Part shown: positions 5,055 through 12,799 of the stretch, piece by piece
How positions within the stretch are numbered: position 1 is the first letter of the stretch
Layout of the letters: each line of letters starts with the position of its first letter
DNA from: Candidatus Zixiibacteriota bacterium
GTDB taxonomy: Bacteria > Zixibacteria > MSB-5A5 > GN15 > PGXB01
Length of the DNA: 18,747 nt
Direction: 5' to 3'
NCBI GenBank assembly: GCA_030591405.1
Contig: JAUVBC010000006.1
Location: forward strand, 1 to 18,747
Notes under the pieces: generated by a model
What the model saw: only the letters and a program-made list of their open reading frames with translations
What the model was told of the DNA's origin: nothing
The model's database searches: none
Program-made: the position numbers and the translations under genes

Positions 5055-8030
5055 CTATATTTGATAAGAGAGACCGATTGAGAAGCTGGTTCCCGTTGAA
5101 TATTCCTGAAAGATATAATCTGTGCCTTTATATTCAATTGTTTTGTTAATGCCTGCATCAAGCAGGTTTTTCCCTGAGAACTTCAGGCGCAGAGCACTGG
5201 TAAGTTTTTGAGAAAAAGTGAAATCAAGCTGGGCTCTTGATCTTTCATAAACATCTGGAGTACCGCCTTCAGAAACCTCTGACAATCTATCACCGAATAA
5301 ATTCAGAAGAATTGTTGCATTTGTACCTGATTTCATACTGTTAAATGACAGATTTAGATTCAGCAGATATGGCGATTGCCCCTGAAGCGGGCGGGTATCA
5401 GATGCAGTTGAATCAAAATATCTCCGGACCGAAAGCTCGTAATCGCCGATGTTCACCTTCGAATTGGTAAGAGTCAGATTACCCTCAACGCTGAAATTAC
5501 ACAATCTATTGGTCAAAAAGCCGAGGCTTTGACGAATCTCAAATTCGGCGCCAATGACTTCGGCCTTATTAACATTCTTGTAGGTTACCACATAATTATT
5601 ACTTATAATAGCTCGCTCAATCGGATCTCTGAACCGCTTATAAAAACCACTAACAGCCAGGATTTTACCGGGAGCATTAAACCATTCCCAACGGATATCA
5701 TAGTTATCAATTAAGGTATGGGTCAAATCCGGATTGCCAACAAAGATAAAGCCATGATCGAATTCCTGAGTCCACATCGGACTTAGTTCACGAATAGTCG
5801 GTCTGGCCAGAGTCCGGCCATAAGCGAGACGAAGATTAATATCATCATTGAGACTATATACCAGACTTGCCGACGGCAGTAAATTGGCGTCATCAATTAA
5901 TCCCTGCTCCTCACCTTTTCCATCCATTTCTTCGGTAATAATTGACATATTGGTGGTTTCATAACGAACCCCACCGACAAAATTCAGATCGGATAAAAGC
6001 CGCATATTAATCATTCCGTAACCGGCGATAGTTTCCAGATTCCCATCAAAATTATTTCTTGGATCAATTGTTCGTTCAATGACGGTGCCAATATTGTAAT
6101 AGTATCTTGGCGGCCATCCACCTAGAGTGGAATCAATAAAACCAATGTGTTCATCCGAAAAATAATCATCGGGGTCTGATGAACCCGGGTTATCGGGGTC
6201 CTCACCGAAATATCCGGCTGTTGAGGGATTTTTAAATTTATACTTAGTTTCATTAAGTGAGCGGTCTTTCTTCAGATATGCTGTCCCGAAACTGAATTTG
6301 AGATCCTGTCCATTCATTTTGGCAATCGGTAGTTTAAAATCAAGTTTGGCTTCTCGATTGCTTTCTTCGACCTCGCGATAAAATCGCAATGGAAGAGCAA
6401 AGATATTAGCGCGAACCGAATAGCTATGTCCATAGGTGGTATCTCCAGTAACCGGATCAACCGATTCCACATATTCATAAACATCGTTACTGAATTGTTT
6501 CGAATCCGGCTCGTCGCGCTGTGATTTTGTTATTGAGGCGGTCCATTCAGCCCGCAGCGGTTTGAAAAAATGTTCACCATTTAGCTGCAAACTTGCTATG
6601 GATTGAGATTTATAACTAATTGCACGATGTTCAAACCATCTATCATCCACCAGACCATCCGATGCCAGTTCACCAACCAGATATCGCACTTCGTTTTTGC
6701 CCTGCCGATTATATACAAACTGCGATGATATTTTGTGATTCTGATGGAAAGGATAACTGATATTTGCCAGTCCTCCCCATAGTATCTCTTCATTACCTTT
6801 GGAGTCATTTATCAAGTAATCTTTACTGAGAACTGTCGCGTCGCCTCCTGATAGCGTCCAACGACCAACTTTACCATTTTCATAATATGAAAATGAGTGA
6901 TGGTAAGTCAGACTTGCCAATAAACTTAATGGATGTTCCCCAATCATATAGCTGTTCCCAAACGAAGCTGAATAGCTTTGATTAACCGGGGCCTTGCGTC
7001 TAACCGGTTTCATAGATGTGATAAAGGATTTGGTCAATTCTTCGAGATACAGCGCCGAATCGAGATTATTCATTGCTGAGGCAATTGTTGGAATATAAGC
7101 ATTTTCGGCAAGCAATATATCAGGAATATTGCGAGTACCGTCATCATATCCAAGCCAGTCTTTGCTTCCGCGAGACGTCGAAAGAAAATCGCCGTTAAAG
7201 GTTGTATTCGAATTGTACGATGCCGAGCTTGAGAATGCCAGCGTCAATGCTTCCGGAAGATCTTTAGTTCGCAGATCAACATTGCCGCCGGAGAAATTGC
7301 CCGGTTTATCGGGAGTAAAGGTTTTTTCAACAACAATATTATCAAGCAGATTTGTTGGGAAAAGGTCAACCGGGACCGACTGCTGATCGGGGTCCGGCGT
7401 TGGAATCGAGATGCCATTAAGACTGGTATTGCCATAACGGCCGCCCAGTCCTCTAATATATACAAACTGGCCACCTACAACCGATACGCCGGTAACTTTG
7501 GTCAATGCCTCGGCGGCATCACCGCTACCTGATCGTGAAAATGCTTCAGAACTGATTGCATCGCTAATAGAGATAGACCTTTTTCTTTCTTTGAGCATAG
7601 TTGCTTCGGTGTTTTTTAGAGCTTTGGCCGTAACAACTATCTTTTGTATATGTTGAGTTTTTGGATACAGGGTAAAGTTAAGTGTCAACGACTGGTCATC
7701 AGAAATTTCAAACTCCTCGATTGCTAATGAATTATATCCAATACTTGAAACCTGAATCACATAAACTCCGGCAGGTATTTTATTTACAATAAAATTACCA
7801 TCCAGATTAGATGCCGCACCGATATTTGTGTCTTGAAGCATAATTGTGGCGCCAATAATCGGATCGCCGGTCTCAAAATCGATAACATTGCCAACCAGTT
7901 TTCCACTCTTGGCAAATGCATATTGACTTGAAAGACAGATCAAGGCAGGTATAATGAATAAAAAGAAAATCAAAAAAGATCTTCTTAAAATTCCTTTACC
8001 GCCAGATAGACTGTTTGAAAGATTGTACAT
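5055..8030 (-). CDS. TonB-dependent receptor 1 with N-terminal carboxypeptidase-like regulatory domain
   Basis: A 991-residue outer-membrane receptor. Residues 1-40 are a signal peptide ending SQYAFA. Residues about 43-124 form a CarboxypepD_reg-like beta-sandwich (GNVIDFETGDPIIGATIML, GNFIVNKIPAGVY). The segment IVVTAKALKN leads into the plug domain (about 146-258, with VTGVSVVGGQFVYIRGLGGR and TFTPDKPGNFSGG). The rest is the 22-strand barrel, ending FSIGLSYQI. Such receptors use TonB-ExbBD energy to import large or scarce ligands. No SusD-like partner is adjacent, so it is unlikely to be a classic Sus-type glycan transporter. It is clearly paralogous to the receptor at 9722-12625. The ATG at 8030 follows AAGGGA by 6 bases. 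Three YTARYA-type repeats at 11-bp spacing lie upstream (8106-8133). The ligand is unknown. Confidence 0.93.
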   Translation of the reverse strand: MYNLSNSLSGGKGILRRSFLIFFLFIIPALICLSSQYAFAKSGKLVGNVIDFETGDPIIGATIMLQDTNIGAASNLDGNFIVNKIPAGVYVIQVSSIGYNSLAIEEFEISDDQSLTLNFTLYPKTQHIQKIVVTAKALKNTEATMLKERKRSISISDAISSEAFSRSGSGDAAEALTKVTGVSVVGGQFVYIRGLGGRYGNTSLNGISIPTPDPDQQSVPVDLFPTNLLDNIVVEKTFTPDKPGNFSGGNVDLRTKDLPEALTLAFSSSASYNSNTTFNGDFLSTSRGSKDWLGYDDGTRNIPDILLAENAYIPTIASAMNNLDSALYLEELTKSFITSMKPVRRKAPVNQSYSASFGNSYMIGEHPLSLLASLTYHHSFSYYENGKVGRWTLSGGDATVLSKDYLINDSKGNEEILWGGLANISYPFHQNHKISSQFVYNRQGKNEVRYLVGELASDGLVDDRWFEHRAISYKSQSIASLQLNGEHFFKPLRAEWTASITKSQRDEPDSKQFSNDVYEYVESVDPVTGDTTYGHSYSVRANIFALPLRFYREVEESNREAKLDFKLPIAKMNGQDLKFSFGTAYLKKDRSLNETKYKFKNPSTAGYFGEDPDNPGSSDPDDYFSDEHIGFIDSTLGGWPPRYYYNIGTVIERTIDPRNNFDGNLETIAGYGMINMRLLSDLNFVGGVRYETTNMSIITEEMDGKGEEQGLIDDANLLPSASLVYSLNDDINLRLAYGRTLARPTIRELSPMWTQEFDHGFIFVGNPDLTHTLIDNYDIRWEWFNAPGKILAVSGFYKRFRDPIERAIISNNYVVTYKNVNKAEVIGAEFEIRQSLGFLTNRLCNFSVEGNLTLTNSKVNIGDYELSVRRYFDSTASDTRPLQGQSPYLLNLNLSFNSMKSGTNATILLNLFGDRLSEVSEGGTPDVYERSRAQLDFTFSQKLTSALRLKFSGKNLLDAGINKTIEYKGTDYIFQEYSTGTSFSIGLSYQI

Positions 8031-8105
8031 CTTTGTCCCTTCTCTACTGCAAATTTACGTTTTTCACTTACTTCCCTGTTCTCGAAGAGCAATAACAATT
8101 TCAAT

Positions 8106-8133
8106 TGTTAGATTTTTATTAGCAAATTACTAA
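8106..8133 (-). promoter_or_regulatory. Pho-box-like operator upstream of TonB receptor 1
   Basis: On the minus strand the hexamers TTAGTA, CTAATA and CTAACA start at 8133, 8122 and 8111, an exact 11-bp period. They match the YTAAYA pattern at the response regulator and TonB receptor 2 promoters, less perfectly. The array is 76-103 bp upstream of the receptor start. The region is AT-rich, so chance resemblance remains possible. Confidence 0.45.
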
Positions 8134-8167
8134 ATTATCAAGAGAATATCGGTTCGATAGCTGGCAT

Positions 8168-8200
8168 AAAAAAACCCTCAATCAGCAGCCAATTGAGGGT
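8168..8200 (-). terminator. Rho-independent terminator of the TonB receptor 2 operon
   Basis: A perfect 9-bp stem (ACCCTCAAT with ATTGAGGGT, 8174-8182 and 8192-8200) with a 9-base loop is followed on the minus strand by seven consecutive T residues (one shared with the stem end). It closes the operon made of TonB receptor 2 and the beta-helix lipoprotein and insulates the promoter of TonB receptor 1. Confidence 0.88.
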
Positions 8201-8268
8201 ATCTATAAGAAATCCGATCCGGGGATTATAACAATGGCAATGTTATCCCCAAATCAGAAGGGTTTCAC

Positions 8269-9669
8269 TTATTGTGGAGTATATCCCAATTCATCAAGAG
8301 CTGTCCAGTTGTCGGTCCAGAGAGCAGTCGCGGGAGCAAATGCGCCAAGATATACGGCATTGTCAAAGAAAGCGTCGGTTGCAGTCGCGGCTCCAGAAGC
8401 AGCCGGTCCGGCTACATTCGGACGAGGATCGAGACCACCGGAACCATCTGTCCGGCCTATACTTGCCAACTGCGGATCAACAATATTATTGGTATTGGCC
8501 GCCAAATGCAGCTCAACAAATTCCTGAGCCGCCATATCCGAAAGTGATAATCCGGCGCTATATCCATACCAGATATTATGACTAAAAACCAAATCGCCAT
8601 CTGCCAAACGCTGGCGGCTATCCTGACCCGATTCAAGATCTTCGACATCTATAGCGGTATCATGAAAATCGGTGAAAATACTACTGTAATATTTTCCACC
8701 GGCATTGTCACGAATCTTAAAGGTCAGATTTTCTGCTACACTTGAACCGGCACCGGTGCCGATATAAGTGACATTACGAAGTTCCGGAATGGCAAACGGG
8801 GTTCCATCTTCAGGAGTAGTGCCACCATCATGTTCACCGGCGCGATCACCAACATCGGAAGCCTGAATGCTGAACCAGAACTGACCCATACCGCGAAATC
8901 CTTCGTCATAATCAAAACAATCGTCGCGATTGAAGGCAGATACCAGATATTTGGTATTTACGGTTCCGCCAAACCATTCAAAGCCATCATCGTTATTGTA
9001 AAAAACTTCGACATGATGAATAGTGGTGCCACTTCCTACCGCACCCATGGTCAAACCATTGATCTCATTGCCTTCACCGATATCGGTTCCGCCGTATCTA
9101 ATCGAAACATAGGTGAAAGTACCTGAATTATCGGCGTCATCGGAGCCACCATAGGCACCACGAGGCTCAGTTGATGGAATACCTTCTATCTGTCCAACTC
9201 CGGCGGCAGTATTAATCCGTGCACTTCCCAGAATAATAACTCCTCCCCAGAGACCACGCTGGCCAATCTGGACAGATCCATCAAGATCGTCAAATTCAGA
9301 GGTGAAAATAATCGGGTTATTGGCTGTGCCAGCAGCGTCAATGGTTCCACCGCGGGTCACAATCAAAGCACTGGCGTTGGCGCCCTGCCCCGATTTACCT
9401 TTAATAACCGTTCCCGGTTCAATGGTAAGGGTTTGGCCGCTGTTAACAAAAACGAAACCATCCAGAATGTAGGTGGTATCGTTTGACCAGGTCATCGAGC
9501 CAGTGCCCAAGCCATAGTCCTTAACTTTTAACGTATTAAATTCGCTGTCATAGACATATTCAGTAGCCTTGACCTGCGAACTGACACTATCTTCGCTACA
9601 GCCGATAAAACCAACTGCTAAGACAATGAGGGCAAACCCCATAAGAATGTTAATTGGGTTGCGTTTCAT
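8269..9669 (-). CDS. Beta-helix surface lipoprotein paired with TonB receptor 2
   Basis: A 466-residue lipoprotein. The start at 9669 is chosen over 9693 because AAGGAG lies 6 bases upstream and the protein then opens with a normal signal (MKRNPINILMGFALIVLAVG) and a lipobox FIGC (C24). The body is right-handed beta-helix-like: IEPGTVIKG, RGLWGGVIILG (from about 138), EINGLTMGAVG, DDGFEWFGGTV (227-237), DDCFDYDEGFRG (from 249) and GEHDGGTTPEDG (from about 278). These motifs match the dockerin protein at 2862-4673 almost residue for residue, so the two are paralogs. This copy has a lipid anchor and no dockerin. It begins 52 bp after the TonB receptor 2 stop, with no terminator between, so the two are one operon. 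A role in ligand capture at the cell surface is an inference; no catalytic motif is evident. Confidence 0.88.
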   Translation of the reverse strand: MKRNPINILMGFALIVLAVGFIGCSEDSVSSQVKATEYVYDSEFNTLKVKDYGLGTGSMTWSNDTTYILDGFVFVNSGQTLTIEPGTVIKGKSGQGANASALIVTRGGTIDAAGTANNPIIFTSEFDDLDGSVQIGQRGLWGGVIILGSARINTAAGVGQIEGIPSTEPRGAYGGSDDADNSGTFTYVSIRYGGTDIGEGNEINGLTMGAVGSGTTIHHVEVFYNNDDGFEWFGGTVNTKYLVSAFNRDDCFDYDEGFRGMGQFWFSIQASDVGDRAGEHDGGTTPEDGTPFAIPELRNVTYIGTGAGSSVAENLTFKIRDNAGGKYYSSIFTDFHDTAIDVEDLESGQDSRQRLADGDLVFSHNIWYGYSAGLSLSDMAAQEFVELHLAANTNNIVDPQLASIGRTDGSGGLDPRPNVAGPAASGAATATDAFFDNAVYLGAFAPATALWTDNWTALDELGYTPQ

Positions 9670-9721
9670 TTTTTCTCCTTCTTTCGTTTTCAATTATAGT
9701 TTTCTTAATTAAGTGTAATTT

Positions 9722-12625
9722 TTAAATTTCAAAACTTAGGCCGACTGAAAATGTCTGACCGGGCGAGGATGATTGGTAGATATAATCATGGTCCTTAAAA
9801 TGATGAACTTTTTCAATCGATGAGTCGAGCATATTTGTTGCGGCCGCCTTAAACTTCAGGTTGCCTAAAATTCGATAGTCCAGATTGAAATTAAGCGTAT
9901 GGAACGGTTGCTCATAAATATCAGGCGTGCCGCCTTTACTGACTTCAGAAAGTCTTTCACCAAAAACGTTATAGTGCAGGTTGGCATATATACCGCGGCT
10001 AATATTCTCATATCCCAGATTCAGATTGATAACGTATGGTGATTGGCCCTGTAGCGGTCGTCTATCATCGGCATACGGGTTTGATTCACGAATAACCAAC
10101 AATTCAAATTCAGGGATATCAACTCGGGAGTGAATCAGCGACAGGTTGCCGCCCATTACAAAATTGTTAAGGCGATTGCTAAGCATTCCCAGATTTATCC
10201 TTGCCTCCAGCTCAATTCCGGCCACAAAGGCTTTATCAACATTCTGGAACTGAATTTCGCGATTATCATTTTTGATGGCTCTTTCTATCGGGTTCTGGAA
10301 CTTTTTATAAAAGAGACTGGCGGCCAGAATCTGGCCTGGCTGAATAAACCATTCATAGCGCAGGTCGATATTATCAATCAAGGTTCTTTTTAGATTTTCA
10401 TTACCAATCAGAAAATAACTGTTGGCAAAATCGTATGATGGAAATGGCGCCATTTCACGAAGGGTCGGACGGGCAACCGTGCGACCATAAGCGGCTCTCA
10501 GATTCTGTTTGTCATTAAGCTGATAAACAAAACTGACGGATGGCAAAATATCATCAGTTTCCAATTTACCTTCGGCATAGGATAAATCATGCGTAATGAC
10601 ATCCATTCGAGTTGCCTCAAATCTGGCCCCACCAATCATCCGTAGTCTTTGGCCAATTGCTACATCAATCATGGCAAAAGCGGCGTAAACATTTTTGTTG
10701 CCATCATAATTGGAGCGATCCTCCGAGGCATCAACTATATAATTGCCGAAAGCGTAAAGGGTGTCGCCATTTTGATCAACCGTCTTATCAATGATGCCAA
10801 CATTGGACGATGAAAAAAACTGATCAGGATCACCGTTATACATATTGTAATCGATATTTTGATACTCGAAAATCCGCTCGCGGAATACTCGCTCTTTGTT
10901 GACATAGGCGCCACCGAATTTGGCTGTTCCAGAATGAGTCTGACCCAGCTTGAATGGAAGTGATATTTTGGTGTCAAGATTGTAATTACTCTCGTCGAGT
11001 TCTCTGAAATATCTTTGCGGAACCTTATACAGATTGGGGCTAATGGTATAATTGGTATCGCTGCCTAAAACGGTGTAATCGTTCGAGAAAAATCTTAAAT
11101 CAGGTTCATCCTGTCCGTTTTTTGAGTATGATCCGTTCCACTCAACCTTCATTTTTCCCAAGCCCTCGAAATAACTCTGGCCATTGGCCTGCAGTGATAA
11201 AACATTTCGCTCAACATATTTGAGGACTCTGGTTTCAAAGGTTGAATTTTCAGAAAGGTTGCCGTCATGAAACTTGCCGGTCAAATACCGGGCGCTTGAT
11301 TCACCACTTTGCGTATAGATAAAATTGGTTGAAATCTTATGATGTTCATTCAGTTTATATGACAGAGTGAGTAATCCGCCCCAGAGAACATTGTCGCTTC
11401 CTTCGCTATCAGTAAATTCATATTCATTAGTCAGTCCATCAGCCTCATCAATATTTCCGGGTAAACGCCAGCTGGCTACCTGACCGCCGTCATAGAATTT
11501 ATAACTTCGTGAATAGCTGATACTGCCGAGATAACCGAGCGGTTTGTTAAACAATGTTGTCTGATTTCCAATCGAAAATGAATGACTCTGATTCATTGGA
11601 ATTGATTTTCTCTGTGGCGCCATCACCGAACCAAATGATTTGGACAAACGATCAAGTTCATATGCTTTTGCACCGTTTTTCCAAGCCTCGACAGTACTTG
11701 GAATAGCAATTGATTCGTTGCTCAAAGAACCTGGAATGCCTCTTAGACCATTGTCCATTCCGGCCCAATCGGTGGAACTGCCAGAATAAAGCAGGAAGCG
11801 ATCATTGGCGGTTGCCTGGGTATTGTATGAACCAGAAGAGGAAAATTTTATGGTTAGATTTTCCGGGTAATCCTTGGTTGCGATATCTATAATACCGCCG
11901 GTAAAATTCCCGGCCTTATCCGGTGTGAACGATTTCTGCGTTACAATATTATCAAGCAAACTTGATGGCAAAAGGTCCATCTGGAAAGATTTTCTATCCG
12001 GATCTGCGCTTGGTAACTCGATACCGTTTAGCTGCGTGCTGGAATATCTATCCCCCAAACCTCTGACATAAATGTATTTTCCATCTACGACCGAGGCTCC
12101 GGTAACATGAGTCATTGCTGCCGCGGCTGTACTAGCCCCCTGATGCGAAATGGTTTCGGCGCTGATGGCATCGCTGACCGAGGTTGCCTTTTGTCGCTGC
12201 TTTAATAAAGTCGCTTCAGTGTTTTTTAAAGCCTTTGCGGTTACAACAATTTTGCCGGTTTCGATATACTTTTTATCAAGAATAATATTTAGTTCCTGAA
12301 TACTGCCCGCTGTGATATCAACTCCCTCAATTGTTTTAGAACTGTATCCGATCGATGAAACCAGAATATTATACTGGCCATCCGGGATTTTTTTGATAGT
12401 GAAGTTTCCATCAAGATCAGAAGCGACGCCCAGTTTGGTGTCGATAATCATGATGCTTCCGCCAATAATTGGCTGGCCAGTCTCGGAATCGACTAGATTA
12501 CCAGAAACGGCACCTTTGGTGGACTGTTTGGTTTCTGCCAAAATGTTTATTGGCATAATCGATAACAGCGACATTATAAAAATTGCTGCTATTAACCCTG
12601 ATTTCCTAAAAACGCTTTTTTTCAT
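9722..12625 (-). CDS. TonB-dependent receptor 2 with N-terminal carboxypeptidase-like regulatory domain
   Basis: A 967-residue receptor from the ATG at 12625. That start has a GAGGAAG ribosome site and gives a standard signal peptide (MKKSVFRKSGLIAAIFIMSL, cleavage near NILA). A start at 12679 would add 18 residues but lacks a ribosome site. The carboxypeptidase-like regulatory domain (about 37-120: GNLVDSETGQPIIGGSIMI, GNFTIKKIPDGQYNI) is followed by IVVTAKALKNTEATLLKQR, a plug (VTGASVVDGKYIYVRGLGDR, SFTPDKAGNFTGG) and a barrel ending FSVGLSFEI. It shares the same architecture and many motifs with receptor 1, consistent with duplication. It is the first gene of an operon with a beta-helix lipoprotein. 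Three 11-bp repeats of CTAAC lie upstream. No SusD partner is present and the ligand is unknown. Confidence 0.93.
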   Translation of the reverse strand: MKKSVFRKSGLIAAIFIMSLLSIMPINILAETKQSTKGAVSGNLVDSETGQPIIGGSIMIIDTKLGVASDLDGNFTIKKIPDGQYNILVSSIGYSSKTIEGVDITAGSIQELNIILDKKYIETGKIVVTAKALKNTEATLLKQRQKATSVSDAISAETISHQGASTAAAAMTHVTGASVVDGKYIYVRGLGDRYSSTQLNGIELPSADPDRKSFQMDLLPSSLLDNIVTQKSFTPDKAGNFTGGIIDIATKDYPENLTIKFSSSGSYNTQATANDRFLLYSGSSTDWAGMDNGLRGIPGSLSNESIAIPSTVEAWKNGAKAYELDRLSKSFGSVMAPQRKSIPMNQSHSFSIGNQTTLFNKPLGYLGSISYSRSYKFYDGGQVASWRLPGNIDEADGLTNEYEFTDSEGSDNVLWGGLLTLSYKLNEHHKISTNFIYTQSGESSARYLTGKFHDGNLSENSTFETRVLKYVERNVLSLQANGQSYFEGLGKMKVEWNGSYSKNGQDEPDLRFFSNDYTVLGSDTNYTISPNLYKVPQRYFRELDESNYNLDTKISLPFKLGQTHSGTAKFGGAYVNKERVFRERIFEYQNIDYNMYNGDPDQFFSSSNVGIIDKTVDQNGDTLYAFGNYIVDASEDRSNYDGNKNVYAAFAMIDVAIGQRLRMIGGARFEATRMDVITHDLSYAEGKLETDDILPSVSFVYQLNDKQNLRAAYGRTVARPTLREMAPFPSYDFANSYFLIGNENLKRTLIDNIDLRYEWFIQPGQILAASLFYKKFQNPIERAIKNDNREIQFQNVDKAFVAGIELEARINLGMLSNRLNNFVMGGNLSLIHSRVDIPEFELLVIRESNPYADDRRPLQGQSPYVINLNLGYENISRGIYANLHYNVFGERLSEVSKGGTPDIYEQPFHTLNFNLDYRILGNLKFKAAATNMLDSSIEKVHHFKDHDYIYQSSSPGQTFSVGLSFEI

Positions 12626-12755
12626 TTCTTCCTCATACAATTCTTTACTGCGAAATTGCTTTACATTGCCATTTGACATAAGAACGTGTGAATTGTTAAG
12701 GAATTATTAATGTTTAGATAAAAAAGTTTTAATTTAGCAGAAAAATCGTGGTTAT

Positions 12756-12782
12756 GTTAGGATATAGTTAGGATGGGGTTAG
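12756..12782 (-). promoter_or_regulatory. Pho-box-like operator upstream of TonB receptor 2: three CTAAC repeats at 11-bp spacing
   Basis: On the minus strand CTAAC occurs at 12782-12778, 12771-12767 and 12760-12756, an exact 11-bp period. The units CTAACCCCATC, CTAACTATATC and CTAACATAACC line up with TTAACATGCTC and TTAACATTTTC at the response regulator promoter, sharing YTAAC and, in the units compared, a terminal C. The array lies 131-157 bp upstream of the start at 12625. A weaker TTAATA/TTAACA pair at the same spacing lies closer (about 12694-12710). Confidence 0.58.
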
Positions 12783-12799
12783 AATTGAATGTGAATGAT

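Noticed and set aside
8234..8585. Several plus-strand frames opposite the beta-helix lipoprotein gene
   Set aside because: They are antisense to a well-supported coding region, lack ribosome sites and encode low-plausibility peptides.
5055..12625. SusC/SusD glycan-uptake system
   Set aside because: The receptors have the regulatory domain seen in SusC-like proteins, but no SusD-like lipoprotein or carbohydrate enzyme is present; the partner is a beta-helix protein.
12694..12710. Second operator upstream of TonB receptor 2 (TTAATA/TTAACA pair)
   Set aside because: Two half-sites only, one imperfect; mentioned with the stronger triplet but not called separately.
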